NCBI GenBank assembly: GCA_005793295.1
Contig: SXSX01000244.1
Coordinates: 1 to 24,342 of the forward strand
Source: Burkholderiales bacterium
Lineage (GTDB): Bacteria > Pseudomonadota > Gammaproteobacteria > Burkholderiales > Burkholderiaceae_C
Direction of reading: 5' to 3'
Length of the DNA stretch: 24,342 nt
Position numbers and translations under genes: made by a program. Below are positions 13,938-22,008 of this stretch, one piece after another. Below the pieces are notes generated by a model. That model was not told where the DNA came from. It did not search any database and was given only the letters and a program-made list of their open reading frames with translations. Numbering within the stretch: the first letter of the stretch is position 1; each line of letters starts with the position of its first letter.

Positions 13938-16175
13938 TTAATAAGGCGTTTTTTGGGGGTTGGATTCAAAAGTGCGAAGCCCCGCAGCGATCAGCTCGGC
14001 AGGGATATCTAGCGCCCAAGCCGCACCCACGGCCGCCATCACCATCTCGGGCTGGGCGGCTTTGCTGGGTTTAAGGCTGGTGAGTGAAAGCAAGGTAAAT
14101 TCTTGTAAACCTTGGGCCAAAATAATGGCACCGTTTTTAACAAACACGGCGCGCTCACCTGCTTGGCGGTGGGCTACCAAAGTCGGGTGGGTTTCGGATA
14201 AGGCATAAAAAATCACTTTGCCATCGCACAAATCAGCCAGCTCCAAAGTTTGGGAATCTTGTGCGTTCAAGACGGCCGTGCCAGTCGGCAAGATCACGTC
14301 CACTTGGGTTCGGGCGACTTTATACGTTTGTTCTGCGTTAAGAATATCGAAGGCTTGCAAGCTCTCGTGCCAAGTGACATCGGTCACCACCCCCACATCG
14401 CACTTGTCATAAGCAAGGCCTTCGCCCAGAACAGTCGTGCTTGGGTTTTCAAACACAGCCGCTTGTACGGATCGGTTCATCAAAATACGCTGTCCGGCTT
14501 CCCAATGGGTGCTGTCGCGATCGTCAACGCGTCGGCTGTCAAGGTACAAGCCCTCGCTACACGCTAAGCCGACATGGTTGCCACTGATGTGCACCAACCA
14601 AGCCACCAAGCGAGAAATACGACCCGTGTTGCGCGTTCCTGTGACGCCGATGATGGGGATACGCCCTGTAGTTTGGGGTTCAAATAAATGCGCCATGATG
14701 GCTTTGCCTACCGGTTGGCCGTTGCCGTTCGATGGCTTGATGTGCGATAGCAAGCCGGGGCTGGCGTTGACTTCAATCACCGCGCCTTGCTGGGCTTTGA
14801 GCGGTTTAGCGCAGTCTTCTAAGACCATGTCGACCCCGGCAATATCCAGGCCGACAACGCGGGCTGCCAAAGCGGCGGCCGCAGCAATGCTGGGGTGCAG
14901 TTGGTCAGTGACGTCTAAGGCGACATTACCGTTGCGCTGAATCAATACTTTTTGGTCTTTGGCAGGAATACTTTCAGGCGTGAGGCCGACCCGCTCGAGC
15001 TCGAGCAAAACTTCAGCGCTGTTACTAGGCAGTATTTGGTTCAAAGGAGAATCTTCGCCCCGACCCCGGCGCGGGTCGCAGTTGATTTGTTGGTCTGCCA
15101 GGACGTCAATATTGCAGATGCCGTCTCCAATCACATGCAAGCTGTCGCCTTTGGCAGCGGCAATGACCCGTTTACCTACGACCAAAAGGCGGTGCTCATC
15201 ACCCGCAATAAATTTCTCAACAATGACGCTGCCCCCGCCCTTGCGGTGAGCTAACTCGTAAGCCGCTTTGACTTCGCCCTCTTGATGCAAGTCCAACGAC
15301 ACCCCGCGTCCGTGGTTTCCGTCATAGGGTTTGAGCGCCACTGGAAAGCCTACGCTTTGTGCTGCCTCCCAAGCGGCTTGCGCGCTTTTGACCAACTCAC
15401 CTTCCGGCACCGGTACCCCGCAGGCCTTGAGCAAGGATTTCGTGAGGTCTTTGTCGCTGGCAATTTCTTCCGCAATCGCGCTGGTTTGGTCCGTCTCAGC
15501 GGTCCAAATTCGGCGTTGGGCGCTGCCATAACCGAGCTGTACTAAGTTACCTTCTGTCAGGCGAATATGGGGAATCTGGCGGTCCGTGGCGGCGTCCACT
15601 ATGTGCGCGGTGCTGGGGCCCAGGCACAAAGAATCCACCATGTCAGCTAAATGTTCTTGGGCGGCTTTTAAATCAAAAAGCGTGTCGTTGATCGCAGCGA
15701 CCAGTAAATCGCGACCCGCTTGCAGCGCTGCTCGCCCGACTTGCTCTTGGCGGGTGCGAAAGGCCACTTTGTAAACACCGCGTTGCGAGGTTTGGCGGGC
15801 TTTACCGAAACTGGTTTGCATGCCCGCTAAATTTTGAAGCTCTAAGCAAACGTGCTCCAAAATATGGGCCGCCCATGTGCCTTCGCGCAAACGCTCTAAA
15901 AAACCACCGCGAACGCCCGGACTGCATTTGTGCTCGATCAGCCCTGGCAGCCACGTGGTGAGGCGGTCGTAAAAACCAGTCAGGGTGTTGGAAGGGAAAT
16001 CTTCTAAAGTGCCAATATCAACCCAAGCCTCAATAACCGGGCGGTAAGTCCAAATATTGGGTCCGCGCAGGTAAGTGACCCGCAAAATAGCAATGTTTTT
16101 CTGGCTCGTCATGAAGAGAGATGGACTCGGCAGTCCACCAGGGTTGGTCTTGGTGCGTTGTGTATTCTCGCTCAT
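13938..16175 (-). CDS. Cyanophycin synthetase-like protein, CphA2/CphA' type
   Basis: This 745-residue relative of CphA1 has the N-terminal domain (RGPNIWTYRPVIEAWVDIG), a full ATP-grasp domain (KPYDGNHGRGVSLDL, EKFIAGDEHRLLVVGK, VIEVNASPG) and a shortened Mur-like domain. The P-loop that reads GTNGKTTT in the neighbouring CphA1 reads GTRNTGRI here (14619-14642), losing the Gly-Lys-Thr core. The protein ends about 160 residues early, without the IADYGHNP lobe. Known cyanobacterial CphA2 enzymes are similarly shortened and polymerise beta-Asp-Arg dipeptides with one ATP site; the same role is inferred here. The ATG at 16175 has AGGGGA 10 bases upstream; the ATG at 16112 fits the usual family N-terminus but has no ribosome-binding site. 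Confidence 0.88.
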   Translation of the reverse strand: MSENTQRTKTNPGGLPSPSLFMTSQKNIAILRVTYLRGPNIWTYRPVIEAWVDIGTLEDFPSNTLTGFYDRLTTWLPGLIEHKCSPGVRGGFLERLREGTWAAHILEHVCLELQNLAGMQTSFGKARQTSQRGVYKVAFRTRQEQVGRAALQAGRDLLVAAINDTLFDLKAAQEHLADMVDSLCLGPSTAHIVDAATDRQIPHIRLTEGNLVQLGYGSAQRRIWTAETDQTSAIAEEIASDKDLTKSLLKACGVPVPEGELVKSAQAAWEAAQSVGFPVALKPYDGNHGRGVSLDLHQEGEVKAAYELAHRKGGGSVIVEKFIAGDEHRLLVVGKRVIAAAKGDSLHVIGDGICNIDVLADQQINCDPRRGRGEDSPLNQILPSNSAEVLLELERVGLTPESIPAKDQKVLIQRNGNVALDVTDQLHPSIAAAAALAARVVGLDIAGVDMVLEDCAKPLKAQQGAVIEVNASPGLLSHIKPSNGNGQPVGKAIMAHLFEPQTTGRIPIIGVTGTRNTGRISRLVAWLVHISGNHVGLACSEGLYLDSRRVDDRDSTHWEAGQRILMNRSVQAAVFENPSTTVLGEGLAYDKCDVGVVTDVTWHESLQAFDILNAEQTYKVARTQVDVILPTGTAVLNAQDSQTLELADLCDGKVIFYALSETHPTLVAHRQAGERAVFVKNGAIILAQGLQEFTLLSLTSLKPSKAAQPEMVMAAVGAAWALDIPAELIAAGLRTFESNPQKTPY

Positions 16176-16295
16176 GCGCAGGTTGTCCCCTAAGAGGGCG
16201 CCTGAATCAGGCATAGTAGCGGCTGCAAGATTGGCGTTGGCCTGACAATTCAAGGTGCGTCTTTCAGCTGCGTTTAAAAAAAATGACGGATATCC
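16176..16295. promoter_or_regulatory. Divergent intergenic region of the cyanophycin locus
   Basis: This 120-base spacer separates the leftward synthetase pair from the rightward ABC-DUF1854 pair and must contain both promoters unless the minus-strand start lies further upstream. On the minus strand TTGTCA (rc of 16242-16247) is a fair -35 but no -10 lies at the right distance. On the plus strand an A-tract (16276-16283) and ACGGAT precede the ABC start. CCTGAATCAGG at 16201-16211 is a perfect inverted repeat (CCTGA/TCAGG around a single A) and could be an operator. Confidence 0.35.
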
Positions 16296-18572
16296 ATGAC
16301 CATTGAAGTCCCTGTTGCCCAGCCTTTTTCTGGAGATTTGCCCCCGCATTGGCAAACCCAGGCACAGTCGCAACTCCAAGCCCATGAAAACGTGTGGGCA
16401 TCCTTGGAGGTTGACTTGGACACGCGTTTGCACTTTATCAAAGGCTTGGTCTTAGCAACTAATCAACGTTTGTTGAGTTACTCGCCCGGCGATTCGCATT
16501 GGCGCAGTTGGGAATACCGCAGCGGCTTGGTCTTGCAGCACCATGACCACGCGGGCGTGGGACATTTGGAATTGCTCGATGACAGCGGCCTGCTTTGCAG
16601 TTGGCGCTTTACCTTGGGCCAAAATTTACACGCCCTGCGCTTGGTGGACCAATTTCTTGCACACAACGAAAGCGCCCAAAGCGGCCAAGCCTTGGCTGCC
16701 GTCTTGAAATCGGTGTGCCCGAGTTGCAAAGCCCCCTTAGAAGCCGACGCAGAAGAGTGCCCTGTGTGTACCAAAGTCATTCACACTCCACCGTCTACTT
16801 GGACACTGTTGCGCCTGTGGCGCTTTGCCAAACCCTACCGTGGCCAGCTATTGGCTGGCTGCGTCCTGATGCTACTGGGAACCGCTGCCAGCCAAGTGCC
16901 GCCTTACTTGACGATTCCGTTGGTCGATGAAGTACTGATCCCCTTTCAAAATGGCCAGCATATTGAGCCCACCACCATCGCGTGGTACCTTTCTGGGCTT
17001 TTAGGCTCTGGACTTTTGGCTTGGGTGTTAAGTTGGGCCAAAACCTACATCTTGGCCTTGGCGTCTGAGCGCATAGCCGCAGATTTACGCACCACCACTT
17101 ACGAGCATTTGCTGCGCTTGTCGCTCGAATATTTTGGCGGCAAGCGCACCGGCGATTTGCTGTCTCGGGTGGGCAGCGAAAGCGATCGCATTGCGGTGTA
17201 TTTGTCCCTACACCTTACCGATTTCGCCAGCGACGTCGTCATGATTGTCATGACGGCAGTGATACTTTTTTCGATGAATCCCTGGCTGGCTTTAATTACG
17301 TTGGTACCGCTGCCTTTTATCGGTTGGATGATTCACTTTGTGCGTTACCGCTTGCAAACGGGCTTTGAAAAAATTGACCGCGTGTGGGGTGAAGTCACCA
17401 ACGTCTTGGCCGACACGATTCCTGGTATCCGTGTCGTTAAAGCTTTTGCCCAAGAACAGCGCGAGGCTAAACGATTTCGCGACGCCAACCAACATAATTT
17501 GGTTGTCAATGACCGGATCAATAAAATCTGGTCGCTTTTTTCCCCCAGCGTTTCTTTACTGACTGAAATTGGCCTGTTGGTGGTTTGGGGTTTTGGTATT
17601 TGGCAAGTGGCCAACGGACAAATCACAGTCGGTATGTTGCTCGCCGCGATTGCCTACATCGGGCGGTTTTACGGCCGGCTTGATTCAATGAGTCGAATTG
17701 TCTCGATGACTCAAAAATCCGCCTCGGCAGCTAAGCGTATTTTTGATATCTTGGACCATGTCTCCAGCGTTCCCGAGCCTGCCCAACCCGTGCCCATGGG
17801 TAAAGTCCAAGGACGCATTGAGATTCGCGATGTCGGCTTTCGTTACGGCAATCGTGAAGTCAATCGCGGCATTAACCTGAACATCGCTCCTGGAGAAATG
17901 ATTGGTTTGGTCGGCCACAGCGGCTCCGGAAAAAGCACCTTGGTGAATTTAATTTGCCGCTTTTACGATGTGTCAGAAGGCTCTATCCGGGTCGATGGTG
18001 TCGACATTCGTTCTTACGCGATTTCAGACTACCGGCAAAACATTGGCTTGGTATTGCAAGAGCCCTTTTTGTTTTTTGGAACGATTGCCGACAATATCGC
18101 CTACGGCAAATCCCACGCCAGCCGTGCGGAGATCATGGCCGCCGCGCGAGCCGCCCATGCCCATGAATTTATTTTGCGACTTCCCCAGGGCTATGACTCC
18201 ATGGTCGGTGAGCGCGGTCAGGGTTTATCTGGCGGCGAGCGCCAGCGTATCTCCATTGCCCGTGCTTTGCTGATTGATCCGCGTATTTTGATATTGGATG
18301 AAGCAACGTCATCGGTTGATTCAGAAACTGAAAAAGAAATTCAAAAAGCACTAGAGAACCTGGTTCAAGGCCGTACCACCATCGCCATCGCCCACCGCCT
18401 CTCGACATTGCACCGGGCCGACCGTTTGGTGGTGTTAGACCGCGGACGGGTGGTAGAGGAGGGCTCGCATGACGACTTGATGGCCGCAGAAGGCGCTTAC
18501 TTCAAGCTCTACCAAGCCCAAGCCCGTAATGCAGAACAAGGTATCGACGATGTGACAAGGAGCGACGCATGA
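16296..18572 (+). CDS. ABC exporter-type protein associated with cyanophycin genes
   Basis: This 758-residue ABC half-transporter has an unusual N-terminal extension. Residues about 1-125 form a mostly beta-stranded region that looks like a bacterial PH-type fold. A zinc ribbon follows, C141-x2-C144 and C155-x2-C158. The six-helix ABC transmembrane domain spans about 180-475. The nucleotide-binding domain has Walker A GHSGSGKST (540-548), signature LSGGE (644-648), Walker B ILILDEA (D668-E669) and the H-loop in IAHRLST. Fused half-transporters of this class usually export and act as dimers. The DUF1854 gene overlaps the last 4 bases (ATGA). The divergent position next to both synthetases ties it to cyanophycin; the substrate is unknown. 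I recall public annotation naming this family for that association. Confidence 0.9.
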   Translation: MTIEVPVAQPFSGDLPPHWQTQAQSQLQAHENVWASLEVDLDTRLHFIKGLVLATNQRLLSYSPGDSHWRSWEYRSGLVLQHHDHAGVGHLELLDDSGLLCSWRFTLGQNLHALRLVDQFLAHNESAQSGQALAAVLKSVCPSCKAPLEADAEECPVCTKVIHTPPSTWTLLRLWRFAKPYRGQLLAGCVLMLLGTAASQVPPYLTIPLVDEVLIPFQNGQHIEPTTIAWYLSGLLGSGLLAWVLSWAKTYILALASERIAADLRTTTYEHLLRLSLEYFGGKRTGDLLSRVGSESDRIAVYLSLHLTDFASDVVMIVMTAVILFSMNPWLALITLVPLPFIGWMIHFVRYRLQTGFEKIDRVWGEVTNVLADTIPGIRVVKAFAQEQREAKRFRDANQHNLVVNDRINKIWSLFSPSVSLLTEIGLLVVWGFGIWQVANGQITVGMLLAAIAYIGRFYGRLDSMSRIVSMTQKSASAAKRIFDILDHVSSVPEPAQPVPMGKVQGRIEIRDVGFRYGNREVNRGINLNIAPGEMIGLVGHSGSGKSTLVNLICRFYDVSEGSIRVDGVDIRSYAISDYRQNIGLVLQEPFLFFGTIADNIAYGKSHASRAEIMAAARAAHAHEFILRLPQGYDSMVGERGQGLSGGERQRISIARALLIDPRILILDEATSSVDSETEKEIQKALENLVQGRTTIAIAHRLSTLHRADRLVVLDRGRVVEEGSHDDLMAAEGAYFKLYQAQARNAEQGIDDVTRSDA

Positions 18573-19033
18573 ACTTCACATTGGAGCGTAACGCGTTTGG
18601 TAAACTGATTTTGAGTAACGCCCAAGGCGAACGTTTTGAAGGCGTCATACCGGTTCGCACTTTTCCCATCCAAGCCCCGGAAGAAGGCATTTCCTTGGTC
18701 AGTTTGGACGGCCACGAAGTCGGATGGCTAGACCACCTTAGCGACGCAACGCAAGAGGCGCAGCAACTGATTCGTGCAGCTTTAGCGCAGCGGGAATTTA
18801 TGCCGGTGATAGAGAAAATCGTCTACGTGAGCAGTTTTTCAACGCCGAGTACCTGGTCAGTACAAACCGACCGTGGCGTGACGGAGTTCGTATTACGCGG
18901 CGATGAAGATATTCGCCGCGTGGGTATCGATCACAGCCTATTGATCGCCGATACCCATGGCATTCAGTATTTAATTCGCGATCAGTTCGCGTTGGATGCG
19001 GCGAGCAAGAAGATATTGGATCGGTTTTTGTAA
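18569..19033 (+). CDS. DUF1854 family protein linked to cyanophycin locus
   Basis: This 154-residue soluble protein matches DUF1854. It is mainly beta-strand by eye (FTLERNAFGKLILSN, GISLVSLDGHEVGWLD), with FMPVIEKIVYVSS in the middle. The second half, TWSVQTDRGVTEFVLRGDEDIRR then DHSLLIADTHGIQYLIRD, resembles a small beta-barrel. There is no signal peptide or membrane helix. Its ATG overlaps the ABC gene stop, so it is co-translated and probably an accessory subunit or regulator of that transporter. No catalytic motif is visible. Its function is unknown; the role in cyanophycin metabolism is inferred from the neighbourhood. Confidence 0.85.
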   Translation: MNFTLERNAFGKLILSNAQGERFEGVIPVRTFPIQAPEEGISLVSLDGHEVGWLDHLSDATQEAQQLIRAALAQREFMPVIEKIVYVSSFSTPSTWSVQTDRGVTEFVLRGDEDIRRVGIDHSLLIADTHGIQYLIRDQFALDAASKKILDRFL

Positions 19034-19046
19034 GCTGATCGATTCT

Positions 19047-19230
19047 TTATAGATTACGGGCAGCATGATGCAGTCTCAAAATTTCAACATCATCGCCGCG
19101 CTCAAGGGATATGGCGATGAAATCTTTAAACTCACTAACACCTCATACCACTGACATGGGCTATGTGACAAAAAAGTTCAAACGCCGTATTCAGCATTTC
19201 GCGACATGCCTGAAATGGGTGAATTCAGGA
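19047..19230 (-). pseudogene. Remnant of a RelE/ParE-like toxin gene
   Basis: On the minus strand a 25-30-codon stretch ending at 19047 reads VSEFKDFIAISLERGDDV, then VEILRLHHAARNL and a stop. This strongly resembles the C-terminus of ParE/RelE-superfamily toxins (typically ...VEILRVLHGARDL). About 20 codons upstream, in another frame, AFELFCHIAHVSGMR resembles the middle of such a toxin. Stops and a frame change separate the two, no start codon or antitoxin gene remains, and the permease gene abuts it. This is probably a decayed gene in the 216-base gap after DUF1854. A plus-strand reading MPEMGEFRIFW at 19205-19237 also looks toxin-like, so a rearrangement is possible. Confidence 0.4.
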
Positions 19231-19249
19231 TTTTTTGGTGAGTGCATCC

Positions 19250-20227
19250 TTAATCGTCTGATTCAAATACGCGATCTAAGTTGTTTGAAGGCAGCTTGGT
19301 AAACCTTTGTATCCACTCCCCAATCGACGCATGCAAGCTCACAGTAGTAATGCCCAGCAACACCACCACAGCGCCTAAGATGAACTGAGCCTCTAGCGGT
19401 TCGCCGAGCATGACGGCGCCAAGAACCACGCCAATGATCGGAGTCAGAAAGGTCAATACGCCCAAGCGCGATGCGAGGTAGTGGCGCAGCAGCCAAAACC
19501 ACACCAACAAGCTCACAAAAGACATGATGAAGGTTTGGTAGGCTAAGCTAAGCCATACCAGCGGCGTGGGCTCAAAGTGGGTTTGGCCTGTGAGAACGGC
19601 GATAGGCAGCAGAAAGAAAAATGCGCCGCAGAGTTGGTAAAGAATCGTTTGGTTGGGGGCGGTCACAGCGAGTTGTGTGGTGCGAATCGCCACGGTGGTA
19701 GCGCCCCAAGCGGCTCCGGCAAGCAAGGCCAAAAAATCACCCCACAAGGCGAGGACCACGGAGTTTTGCTTATCAGTTTTGATGTCAGACGCATCGCCCC
19801 CTAAAAACGCATAGGCTACTCCGCCAAAGGCCAATGCCACACCCAACCATTGGATGCGCGTGAGCCGCTCACTGGGGAGTTGGAGGTGCAAGCCAATCGC
19901 GGCAAAAACTGGTGAGGTATAGAGAAAAACCAAGGTGTGTCCGGCGCTGGTAAAGCGCAACGCTTGGGCAACCAGCAAGTATTCCAAGGCGAACAAGGCA
20001 GCTATGACTGCGCCAGCTTTCCACGCCAGCCAATCAAAGCGTTCTTTGCGCCACACCATCAGCCCCGCAACCAAGACCAAAGCCACGCCCGAGCGCAAGG
20101 CGATTTGAAGCATGGGAGCCATCTGGTCGCCGACGGCTTTGATGGCAATTTGCTGCAAGCTCCAAATGACACAGAGCATCAGCATGAGCGCGCCAGCAAG
20201 CCCGTCTAGGTTTTTTCTTTCATTCAA
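19250..20227 (-). CDS. EamA/DMT-family permease
   Basis: This 325-residue inner-membrane protein has about ten hydrophobic helices in two EamA repeats, beginning LAGALMLMLCVIWSLQQIAIKA; the second repeat ends with FLTPIIGVVLGAVMLGEPL, a classic EamA closing motif. It is an exporter-like member of the drug/metabolite transporter superfamily, substrate unknown. The TTG at 20227 is chosen because GGAAG lies 9 bases upstream and the gene would then begin 4 bases after the panC stop; an in-frame TTG at 20251 overlaps panC, and the first ATG is at 20185. Its position after panB-panC suggests co-transcription, but a link to pantothenate is not shown. Confidence 0.82.
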   Translation of the reverse strand: MNERKNLDGLAGALMLMLCVIWSLQQIAIKAVGDQMAPMLQIALRSGVALVLVAGLMVWRKERFDWLAWKAGAVIAALFALEYLLVAQALRFTSAGHTLVFLYTSPVFAAIGLHLQLPSERLTRIQWLGVALAFGGVAYAFLGGDASDIKTDKQNSVVLALWGDFLALLAGAAWGATTVAIRTTQLAVTAPNQTILYQLCGAFFFLLPIAVLTGQTHFEPTPLVWLSLAYQTFIMSFVSLLVWFWLLRHYLASRLGVLTFLTPIIGVVLGAVMLGEPLEAQFILGAVVVLLGITTVSLHASIGEWIQRFTKLPSNNLDRVFESDD

Positions 20228-20231
20228 AACG

Positions 20232-21056
20232 CTAGACTTCCAGGTTGTCAATCAAGCGAGTGGTGCCCAACCGTGCGGCAGCCAATACCACCAACGCATC
20301 ACCGGCTTGGGGTTCTTGTAAATCGCTTTGGCGTCTTGCGACGACGTAATCTGGAAGCCAGCCTTGGCGGCGCAGGCTCTGCATGGCGGCTTCTTGAAGG
20401 CTTGCGAAATCTGTGCTGCCGCTGCGTACGGCCTGGGCCAAGGTGGCCAGCGCGGCGTGCAGTTGGGGGGCTTGCTCGCGCTCTGCAGGGCTTAAATAAC
20501 TGTTGCGCGAGGAAAGCGCCAAACCTTCGGGGCTGCGCAAGGTTTCTCCGCCCAATACATTCACCGGCAAATTAAATTGCCGCACCATTTGGCGAATCAC
20601 CTTGAGCTGTTGGTAGTCTTTTTTTCCGAAAACGGCGCTGCGGGCATGGGTACAAGACAGCAACTTCAACACCACCGTGCAAACGCCTTTGAAAAATCCC
20701 GGGCGAAATTCGCCTTCGAGAATATTAGCGAGTTGGTCCGGGGGCGTGACCGTAAAACCTTGGGTTTGGGGGAAAAGCTCTGTTTCTGAAGGCGCAAAAA
20801 CAAGGTCACAACCAGCAGCATGGAGTTTGTCGCAGTCGGCCGCTAAGGTGCGAGGGTAGGTGTCAAAATCGTCCTTGGGCCCAAACTGCAATCGGTTGAC
20901 AAAAATGGTGGCAACCGTGATGTCGCCCAGGGGTTTGGCTAGTTGCACCAATGCCAAATGGCCTTCGTGCAAATTGCCCATCGTAGGAACCACGGCGGGG
21001 TGGTGATAAGGGGCGAGTGCGCTTTGGAGATCGGCGAGGGTGTGAACGAGTTGCAT
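20232..21056 (-). CDS. panC: Pantothenate synthetase
   Basis: This 274-residue enzyme condenses pantoate with beta-alanine using ATP to form pantothenate, the coenzyme A precursor. The nucleotidyltransferase HxGH motif is H30-EGH33 within VPTMGNLHEGHLALV. FGPKDDFDTYPRT, the loop FGKKDYQQLKVIRQMV and LALSSRNSYL are also conserved. The ATG at 21056 gives the standard length and removes a 41-residue upstream extension that has no family support. It starts 13 bases after panB stops, so panB and panC form a unit. The position usually occupied by Pro in VNPLQFG is Arg here (VNRLQFG), a minor change in a conserved loop. Confidence 0.94.
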   Translation of the reverse strand: MQLVHTLADLQSALAPYHHPAVVPTMGNLHEGHLALVQLAKPLGDITVATIFVNRLQFGPKDDFDTYPRTLAADCDKLHAAGCDLVFAPSETELFPQTQGFTVTPPDQLANILEGEFRPGFFKGVCTVVLKLLSCTHARSAVFGKKDYQQLKVIRQMVRQFNLPVNVLGGETLRSPEGLALSSRNSYLSPAEREQAPQLHAALATLAQAVRSGSTDFASLQEAAMQSLRRQGWLPDYVVARRQSDLQEPQAGDALVVLAAARLGTTRLIDNLEV

Positions 21057-21069
21057 GAAGAGCGAAGAA

Positions 21070-21978
21070 TTACCAAGCGTGTGTGGCGTCCACTGGGAAG
21101 CTGCCGTTTTTGACCGCAGCCACATAAGCCTCCATCGCACCACGTATGGAGTGAGAGTCGTCCATAAAGTTGCGAACAAATTTGGGCATCTTGCCTAAAT
21201 TCACACCCAAAAGATCATGCAATACCAAGACCTGACCGGCGGTACCGTTGCCTGCGCCGATGCCAATGGTGGGGCAATGCGTGAGTTCTTGGGTGAGTTC
21301 GCGCGAAAGCTCCGCGGGAACCATTTCAAGCACCAGCATGGATGCGCCTGCGTCTTGAAGTTCGTGGGCTTGTTTTTTAAGGAGTTCGGCGCTGGCTCCG
21401 GATTTACCTTGAACGCGGTAGCCGCCCAAGGCGTGAACGGTTTGCGGCGTGAGCCCCAGATGGGCGCACACCGGAATTCCCCTCTCCACCAAAAAACGCA
21501 CTGTCTCGGTGGTCCAGCCGCCGCCTTCAAGCTTGATCATATGGGCGCCCGCTTGGGTAAGCACCGAGGCGCTTCGCAGGGCTTGCTCTTTAGATTCTTG
21601 GTAGGTTCCAAAAGGCAAATCAGCAATCACCCAGGCGGTTCCTTGGGCCCGGTGAATTCCTCGCGCAACGCTTCGGGTGTGGTAACGCATGTCATCGAGC
21701 GTGACGCCGACGGTGCTGTGCAAGCCTTGGCACACCATGCCCAAGGAGTCGCCAATCAAAATACATTCCACTCCAGCGGCGTCGGCTACGGCGGCAAAAG
21801 TCGCGTCGTAGGCAGTCATGACGGTTATTTTTTCACCACGGCTGTGCATTTCTAAAAGCCGGGGCAAGCTAATGGGTTTGCGGTTGGCCAGTGGAGACGC
21901 TGGTGGCAGCGTGCCGTAAGGCGTTCCTGCAAGTTGGGCGGCGGCAAGATCAGCGGGGCTAGGGTGAACAGTGGCCAT
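21070..21978 (-). CDS. panB: 3-methyl-2-oxobutanoate hydroxymethyltransferase
   Basis: This 302-residue enzyme transfers a hydroxymethyl group from 5,10-methylene-tetrahydrofolate to alpha-ketoisovalerate, the first committed step to pantothenate. Metal ligands corresponding to the E. coli enzyme are D77 (in GDSLG), D120 (in ADLPF) and E151 (in KLEGG), and the catalytic Glu is E218 (in VLEMVP). It is about 38 residues longer than E. coli PanB because of a Pro/Ala-rich N-terminal extension; the next in-frame Met lies at residue 44. The ATG is preceded by AGGAAAG about 12 bases upstream. It lies between scpA (30-base gap) and panC. Confidence 0.95.
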   Translation of the reverse strand: MATVHPSPADLAAAQLAGTPYGTLPPASPLANRKPISLPRLLEMHSRGEKITVMTAYDATFAAVADAAGVECILIGDSLGMVCQGLHSTVGVTLDDMRYHTRSVARGIHRAQGTAWVIADLPFGTYQESKEQALRSASVLTQAGAHMIKLEGGGWTTETVRFLVERGIPVCAHLGLTPQTVHALGGYRVQGKSGASAELLKKQAHELQDAGASMLVLEMVPAELSRELTQELTHCPTIGIGAGNGTAGQVLVLHDLLGVNLGKMPKFVRNFMDDSHSIRGAMEAYVAAVKNGSFPVDATHAW

Positions 21979-22008
21979 GGTGAGACGCTTCTTTCCTAAA
22001 GGTGGCAG

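Noticed and set aside
16113..16433. Long N-terminal extension of the CphA2-like protein reaching 16433
   Set aside because: It would overlap the ABC gene start on the other strand and has no family match; starts at 16175 or 16112 are far more likely.
19111..19302. Plus-strand 63-codon open frame after DUF1854
   Set aside because: It runs through the toxin-like remnant and into the permease gene on the other strand; no family resemblance and no ribosome-binding site.
21057..21179. 41-residue upstream extension of panC
   Set aside because: It lies within panB coding sequence and has no family support.
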